A stretch of 64,000 nt of DNA, taken from assembly GCA_963995525.1 (NCBI GenBank), contig OZ023213.1, positions 53,752,622-53,816,621 on the forward strand. Direction: 5' to 3'. This document shows, piece after piece, positions 59,801 to 64,000 of the stretch. Source of the stretch: Escarpia spicata (taxonomy: Eukaryota; Annelida; Polychaeta; Sabellida; Siboglinidae). The position numbers were made by a program, and so were the translations under genes. Numbering within the stretch: position 1 is the first letter of the stretch; each line of letters begins with the position of its first letter. The notes under the pieces were generated by a model. It was not told the origin of the DNA. It did no database searches and was given only the letters and a program-made list of their open reading frames with translations.

Positions 59801-62800
59801 CCACATTCTGTGCAAACATGTAATTGCCTAGCCCAAGGTATTGATAATCCGGTAGTATACACGGTTTTGGGCAATAGGCGTCTTACGAGATATGAACTTT
59901 CGTGGTTTATATTCATAAGTACGTCACTCGGATCAACTTTCCCAAAAGTTTGTTTGCACAACTTTGTCGGAATATGTATTGTACATTTAGCACAAGGATT
60001 TCTTACGAATCACATTCCTTATTTTGATAAAACGGAATAGAACATTAGTTGGGTAAGCTAGTGAGCACTTGTATAGAATCTGGACACACCTCGATTTCAC
60101 CTTTATAACTTGAGTTTTGCCTAACTTTGATATCAGTGAGTTAGTTCCATCATTCAACATTATCCTAGGCATATTTACCTTTAAGAATATTGCATCTTAG
60201 CACCTTTGGTGCATAAATAGCTCCCCGGTTTGTGTCAACATATGCTGCTATATTGCTAATTTGACGCACGCGATGCAGCAATGCACGACTACTGCAGCGC
60301 AGACTACCTGGTAGGTCAAACCGGGTCGCTATTTGGGCTTCAAAGGATCTGGATTCAACACAAGTGCCGACTAGTGACATAGTGTCATTAGCCTGCACAG
60401 TTTTTACTCCCACCACTGCCATAAACCAGAAATTCAACATCAGCTACACAAGAAATCTGATTTTTTGTGGGCGCATACTATAATAGTAAAATTTATCGCA
60501 AAAGACATCTTAATTCAGCTACCGTTTTCTTTGTTTTTTATCTGAGTTCCACATGTCTCCTAAACACAGTTACTGACGTTTGGGCGCCATATTACATGTC
60601 CAGATTGCTAGTATGTCAAAACTCCGCAAGATGTCGCCATTGGAGATACCGGGGATCCTGCGGAAATATTCCGTGATTGAACAACTGACAAGTGATGTCA
60701 TTCACGTTGTCCAATGGAGTTAATTCCAAAGTAAATCCTAACTGGCCCTGAGCGATGTTAAGATGACTAAACGATGTTGCTACAATTCTGCGATTTAGCA
60801 GGAATATAATTATATAAATTACTTTGTGGTGTCATTTTGCGCCGATCACCGAAAATATCACTGCGTATAGAAAAAAATGGGCGCACAAAATAGCTATGGG
60901 GTGGCAACTTCGTCATACTTTGGGCGAGGCGGTATAGAAAAATGGCAAGGCGGCCCGCCTCGCTCGTCATATACCAGGGGAAACACTGCTGTGTAGTGGC
61001 AAGTCACTTTGTCGTAGCAAGTTAGTGTAATGGAAAGTGACTTTATAGTGACAAGTAACTTTATAATCATAATGGCAAGACACTTGGTGGAGTGGCAACC
61101 GTTCCAGTAAGATAATCACCTCATACGACAACGCACCCACCATTTAATAAAATCCATCGTTAGCTTCAAGAGGCTTAAATCCAAAAATACAGTCGTATCA
61201 CTATTTCGATGAGGAGTAAACAAGTATCCTGGTGATGCATCTATATATACTGTAGTGTTAGTTCTCAATACACAGTGTCATTGTTAACAAGTGAAATCAA
61301 GATATAAACAGCAAAGTTAGGCTGGTTCTTAGAATGTCAGTGAAACAGCAAGGATGCAAGTAATCAGTTATTCAGATTAACCCAGATTCAACATGGGTAG
61401 GAATCAGTGTACTTGTGGATCCTCCTTCTCTAGTGATGACTCTGTTCTTGTAGTATTCTGGATCCCCAATCTCTACATATGAGTCTGTTTTGTAGGATTC
61501 TGGATCCTCCATCTCTAGAGATGAGCCTGTTTTGTAGATCCTGGATCCTCCATCTCTAGAGATGAGTCTGTTTTGTAGGATCCTGGATCCTCCATCTCTA
61601 GAGATGAGTCTGTTTTGTAGGATCCTGGATCCTCCATCTCTAGAGATGAGTCTGTCTTGTAGGATCCTGGATCCTCCATCTCTAGAGATGAGTCTGTCTT
61701 GTAGGATCCTGGATCCTCCATCTCTAGTGATGAGTCTGTTTTGTAGGATCCTGGATCCTCCATCTCTAGAGATGAGTCTGTTTTCTAAGATCCTGGATGT
61801 TGCATCTCTAGAGATGAGTCTGTTCTTGCAGGATGCACACGAGATGTTCCACGTGTTGACGGAGACACTTGACGAGGAAGCGACTCGCTTCCCCAGCGTC
61901 CTGCCTCTCTTTGATCTCAGTGCACTCCAGGTGAGACACATTTCTCAGTTTGTATGCCAGTAACCGTTGGCCACATCCATTATCGGGGCTAAAAACTGGT
62001 GTTCTGATCCATGTCTTATTGCTTACGATAGTTGGGCAACAAAAATGCGCAAGAAAATTGTGCAGCCTTTTCTAGCAATGTAATGATGATTATGATTCCT
62101 CTGGCAATGTAATGATGATTATGATTCCTCTGGCAATGTAATGATGATTATGATTCCTCTGGCAATGTAATGATGTTTATGATTCCTCTGGCAATGTAAT
62201 GATGATTATGATTCCTCTGGCAATGTAATGATGATTACGGTTGCTCTGGCATTGTAAGCAGGATTATGATTATTCTCACAACGTGTTATTCTGTCAGTCC
62301 TGTCATGGATCATTCTTCCTAGCATGTCACTTCTGTCGTGGATCATTCTTGTTACCATGTCAGTTGGTATGGACCATTCTTGTTACCATGTCACTTCTGT
62401 CATGGATCATTCCACCTACCATGTATTTTCTGTCACGGATCATTATTCCTGCCATGTCACTTCTGTCACATAATTCTTCCTCCCGTGTCACTTCTGTCAT
62501 GGACCACTGTACCTGTCATGTTACTGTTGTGCTGTAGGGCTGTCGGTCAGCTCAGTGCCAGCCCGCAGAGTCAGCACGCAGTAAGATTGAGGCCGACCTT
62601 CCTGTGCTGCCGCAGAGAGACTTCCGCCACCCCTTCCAGGGCCTGCTGGCCAGTCAGCTGCAGTGCAAGAAGTGTGGACACAAGGTAACATGGGTTGCCA
62701 CCCTTGGCCAGTCTCCACCATACACAACCCTTCTCCTGCTATCTCCCACCCCTCTCCCCATCCCTCTCTCCTAAATCTATCTCCTAATTATCTTTCTCTA

Positions 62801-63657
62801 TCCACTCTCCCATCCTTCTTTCCCAATCCTCTCTCTTAACCCTGTTTCCCAATCCTCTCTCCCAACCATCTCCGGGCCTCTCGTTACTGTCTCTTCCCTC
62901 CCCGAACCCTCTTTTTACACCCTTTCTCCCATCCCTCTTTCCAAACCATTTCTTTAATAAGTTTAACGTGTCTCTTTCCTAACCCTCTTTCTCTACCCTT
63001 TCTACCTTCCCTCTTTCCCAACCCTCTTTCCTTACCCTCTCTCTCTTAGTTAACCCTCTTTCCTAACCCTCTTTTTCTACCCTCTTTTACTAACTGAAAT
63101 TAAATTTGCTATGATTAACACAATTTTAAGTTCATCACATGTCACGTTTATAAATAAACCTTTTATTGAACTGCTCGTGTAATAGTTTGCAACATGTCAA
63201 CTGTCGTTTTGAATTATTTGCTACAACACAGAATGTGTGTTGTGTATTGTTTTTTCTATATATTATATACAACTATGAAACTTTGCATTCACTTCAGCGT
63301 TTCGGCTGCCATTGGCGGTGTTCATCATGGTTGTTGTTCCTCTGCTCGCCATCTGGTGAGCACGCTGTCCCTCAGTCAGTATCCCTCCTCATCTTTGTTC
63401 AACAGTGGTGTTATCTTCCCGGTCCAGATGGCCTCCTCCATCCAGCTCGCCCATCCGTCTCTCTTTCCACTACTTTGGCACTCTCACAGTCTATAACGCA
63501 GTTATTTCCTCTGCTCACCAAGTGAAAAATCAATACTAAATTATACTTCCAAATTGATGAACATTTTCATGGATACAGAATGTGACTGTGTTTGCAGTGT
63601 CCGGTGAAGCACGACACGTTTGACAGTCTCTCGCTCAGCTTCCCGCCTGCAGCTGGG
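53755..63657 (+). CDS. USP30: USP30 mitochondrial ubiquitin carboxyl-terminal hydrolase, first six coding exons (3' end outside window)
   Basis: USP30 is a cysteine protease anchored in the outer mitochondrial membrane that removes (mainly Lys6-linked) ubiquitin and restrains PINK1/Parkin mitophagy. Exons: 53755-53890, 54954-55124, 58840-58940, 61832-61930, 62538-62684, 63598-63657, all GT/AG and phase-compatible (238 aa so far). The N-terminal anchor is NVVLFGSAAAAFVAGVYVIW (aa 15-34), like human IAAALAAGIYVIWGP. The Cys box is GLLNLGNTCFLN with nucleophile C58 (human C77). DAHEMFHVLTETL matches human DAHELFHVITSSL. The first zinc pair is CKKC (C212, C215), followed by HDTFDSLSLSFP. The His and Ser of the triad lie beyond the window. 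The first in-frame ATG after TAG (53734) is 53755; M7 at 53773 is an alternative start. Introns carry acceptor-derived minisatellites. Confidence 0.95.
53891..54845. other. USP30 intron 1, mostly unique
   Basis: A degenerate GAGTCTGACTCTG direct/inverted cluster occupies 53920-54095. The rest is unremarkable. Confidence 0.45.
54847..54953 (+). repeat. 27-bp acceptor-like repeat before USP30 exon 2
   Basis: Four units of TGTTTGTTGTTTGCCACTAACAG. Each ends in a branchpoint-like CTAAC/TTAAC and CAG. The last unit becomes the real acceptor GTTGCTGTTCCAG. Confidence 0.85.
54954..55124 (+). CDS. USP30: USP30 exon 2 (catalytic Cys box)
   Basis: Starts after GCTGTTCCAG and encodes GLLNLGNTCFLNAVLQGLAP, then VVHWLTEFVEKRT and STLLKVLK. 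It matches human GLVNLGNTCFMNSLLQGLSA and TLLHLLKAL. The donor is AAAG|GTATAA. Four acceptor-like 27-bp units precede the exon. Confidence 0.96.
55125..56750. other. USP30 intron 2, unique part
   Basis: A small imperfect inverted repeat around AGGGCGTTACGC and GAACGCCCTGC lies at 55455-55530, and a TACGTCCATAACA inverted pair at 55638/55808. No gene recognised. Confidence 0.45.
56755..58839 (+). repeat. 57-bp minisatellite derived from USP30 exon 3 acceptor and exon start
   Basis: About 36 copies. Each unit holds TTGTTGTCATGTTTCAG|TTTTGAACAATGACAG, continuing through the exon-3-like coding bases. 57 bp is 19 codons, so units translate as VLNNDSIEHTQDYCCCHVS without stops. Variant 56-bp units (GTGTGTTTCAG) break the frame at three places. 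The array runs directly into exon 3. Confidence 0.97.
58840..58940 (+). CDS. USP30: USP30 exon 3
   Basis: Begins after CATGTTTCAG. It encodes VLNNDSIEHTQDYCPADV, then AALRLQRWVISEDEQ, which precedes DAHE in the same way as human DVLRMYRWQISSFEEQ. The first ~50 coding bases plus the acceptor are the seed of the long 57-bp array that fills the preceding intron. The donor is CAG|GTGGGT in phase 0. Confidence 0.93.
58941..59245. other. USP30 intron 3, start
   Basis: GTGGCAAGTCACTTT-like short direct repeats (58996, 59046); otherwise nothing recognised. Confidence 0.4.
59250..59400. repeat. ~36-bp repeat, 3 copies
   Basis: Unit GGTGTGGTTTCCACTTGACC plus ACTGGTACTCAGTTGA. Confidence 0.9.
59438..59568. 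repeat. 12-bp repeat
   Basis: About 11 units of GACAGGGTCAGT. Confidence 0.96.
59570..60060. other. Unique intronic sequence
   Basis: USP30 intron 3; nothing recognised. Confidence 0.4.
60061..60375. mobile_element. Foldback MITE, copy 3 (right arm deleted)
   Basis: The left arm matches copies 1 and 2 (GCACTTGTATAGAATCTGGA to CCTAGGCATATTTACC). The right arm jumps from GGGCTTCAAAG directly to GGATCTGGATTCAACACAAG, so its inner part is deleted. It lies in USP30 intron 3. Confidence 0.65.
60376..61395. other. USP30 intron 3, unique part
   Basis: A few GGCAAGTCACTTTGT-like short repeats near 61000-61090; no gene recognised. Confidence 0.4.
61400..61831 (+). repeat. 42-bp minisatellite running into USP30 exon 4 acceptor
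   Basis: About 10 units of GAGATGAGTCTGTTTTGTAG|GATCCTGG and following bases. The real acceptor context is GAGATGAGTCTGTTCTTGCAG|GATGC, so units mimic the splice site. One frame is open through the last ~6 units and continues in frame into exon 4. Confidence 0.95.
61832..61930 (+). CDS. USP30: USP30 exon 4
   Basis: Thirty-three codons in phase 0 after CTGTTCTTGCAG: DAHEMFHVLTETLDEEATRF then VLPLFDLSALQ. It matches human DAHELFHVITSSLEDERDRQ and LFDVHSLEQ. The donor is CAG|GTGAGA. A 42-bp array whose units contain CTGTTTTGTAG runs directly into the acceptor. Confidence 0.95.
62070..62250. repeat. 29-bp repeat
   Basis: Six units of CTCTGGCAATGTAATGATGA plus TTATGATTC in USP30 intron 4. Confidence 0.95.
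62290..62525. repeat. ~30-bp degenerate repeat before USP30 exon 5
   Basis: About 8 units of CATGTCACTTCTGTCATGGA plus TCATTCTTCC, ending at the exon 5 polypyrimidine tract. Confidence 0.88.
62538..62684 (+). CDS. USP30: USP30 exon 5 (first zinc-binding pair)
   Basis: Forty-nine codons in phase 0 after GTTGTGCTGTAG. The first part is unconserved, then DFRHPFQGLLASQLQCKKCG matches human HPFHGRLTSNMVCKHCEHQ. C212 and C215 are the first half of the structural zinc site of the USP fold. The donor is AAG|GTAACA. Confidence 0.94.
62735..63085. repeat. CCCTCTCTCC-type pyrimidine-rich degenerate repeat
   Basis: Irregular units of AACCCTCTTTCC in USP30 intron 5. Confidence 0.85.
63598..63657 (+). 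CDS. USP30: USP30 exon 6
   Basis: Twenty codons in phase 0 after GTGTTTGCAG: CPVKHDTFDSLSLSFPPAAG, matching human SPVRFDTFDSLSLSIPAATW. The donor is GGG|GTAAGT. The gene continues past the window, and I see no further exon before 64000. Confidence 0.94.
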
Positions 63658-64000
63658 GTAAGTAGCAACTCAACACACCTAAACACCACCAAACACATCA
63701 TAACATCCTATACACCGCAACCAACTCCAATGGTACAAAACCGTGAAACATAAGCTTTAAAATGGTGCTTCATTTGTTCATATATCTTTAGTAGTTTCTG
63801 ATTTATTGCTAACATGGAAGCAAACTTTAGAAAAACTATGTTTTGAGAAATAAAGTAAGTTTACTCGTATTGTCCATTATTTTTATTGATGTAAATGTAT
63901 CTATGTTATTAGTTTCTTATAGGTTATTTATCAAGTAAAATCAACTGGACTTTGAAAGACAACATTATAAGGTATACATTTCTGCCAAAATCACAAAATT
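63658..64000. other. USP30 intron 6 (continues beyond window)
   Basis: AT-rich; no further exon recognised. Confidence 0.5.

Overview
The window is animal nuclear DNA: intron-split genes with GT/AG borders, several kinds of non-LTR retrotransposon debris, foldback MITEs and an extreme load of tandem repeats. Adding the array extents listed below, roughly one third of the window is tandem repeat. Two conserved genes can be read exon by exon. Their conservation, the retroelement mix and the junction-spanning minisatellites fit a deuterostome or lophotrochozoan. I lean to a cephalochordate (amphioxus), because I recall amphioxus gene-associated minisatellites that overlap exon-intron borders. 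This is inference and nothing in the window proves it.

Layout. 1-31 kb: no confidently identified host gene. It holds long minisatellites (1.3-2.75, 3.8-4.6, 6.2-7.4, 10.5-12.1, 30.0-31.1 kb), microsatellites (CA, TA, CT, CAAT), LINE remnants of at least four types (Jockey-like 13.8-15.0, RTE-like 21.7-22.4, a CR1/Rex1-like piece 23.2-24.2, CR1/L2-like 25.2-27.4 and 28.3-29.3 kb), a tRNA-headed SINE candidate at 10.3 kb and foldback MITEs. 31.4-53.4 kb, minus strand: a complete MAPKAPK5 (PRAK) kinase gene of 12 coding exons. 53.8 kb to the window end, plus strand: the first six coding exons of USP30, the mitochondrial deubiquitinase, running off the right edge. The two start codons lie head to head about 310 bp apart, implying a shared promoter. 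A two-exon OTU-like fragment is nested in a MAPKAPK5 intron on the same strand.

The most striking feature is that many splice junctions of both genes have been tandemly amplified. The 3' splice site plus the first coding bases of USP30 exon 3 are repeated about 36 times as a 57-bp unit, exactly 19 codons. MAPKAPK5 exons 5 and 8 have amplified acceptors. Exons 6, 7 and 11 have amplified donors. USP30 exons 2 and 4 and MAPKAPK5 exon 2 abut arrays whose units look like acceptors. Some arrays would add in-frame peptide repeats if decoy sites were used, and others would introduce stops. In function, MAPKAPK5 is a p38/ERK3-regulated Ser/Thr kinase, and USP30 removes ubiquitin at the outer mitochondrial membrane and opposes PINK1/Parkin mitophagy. 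No functional link between them is shown beyond their arrangement.
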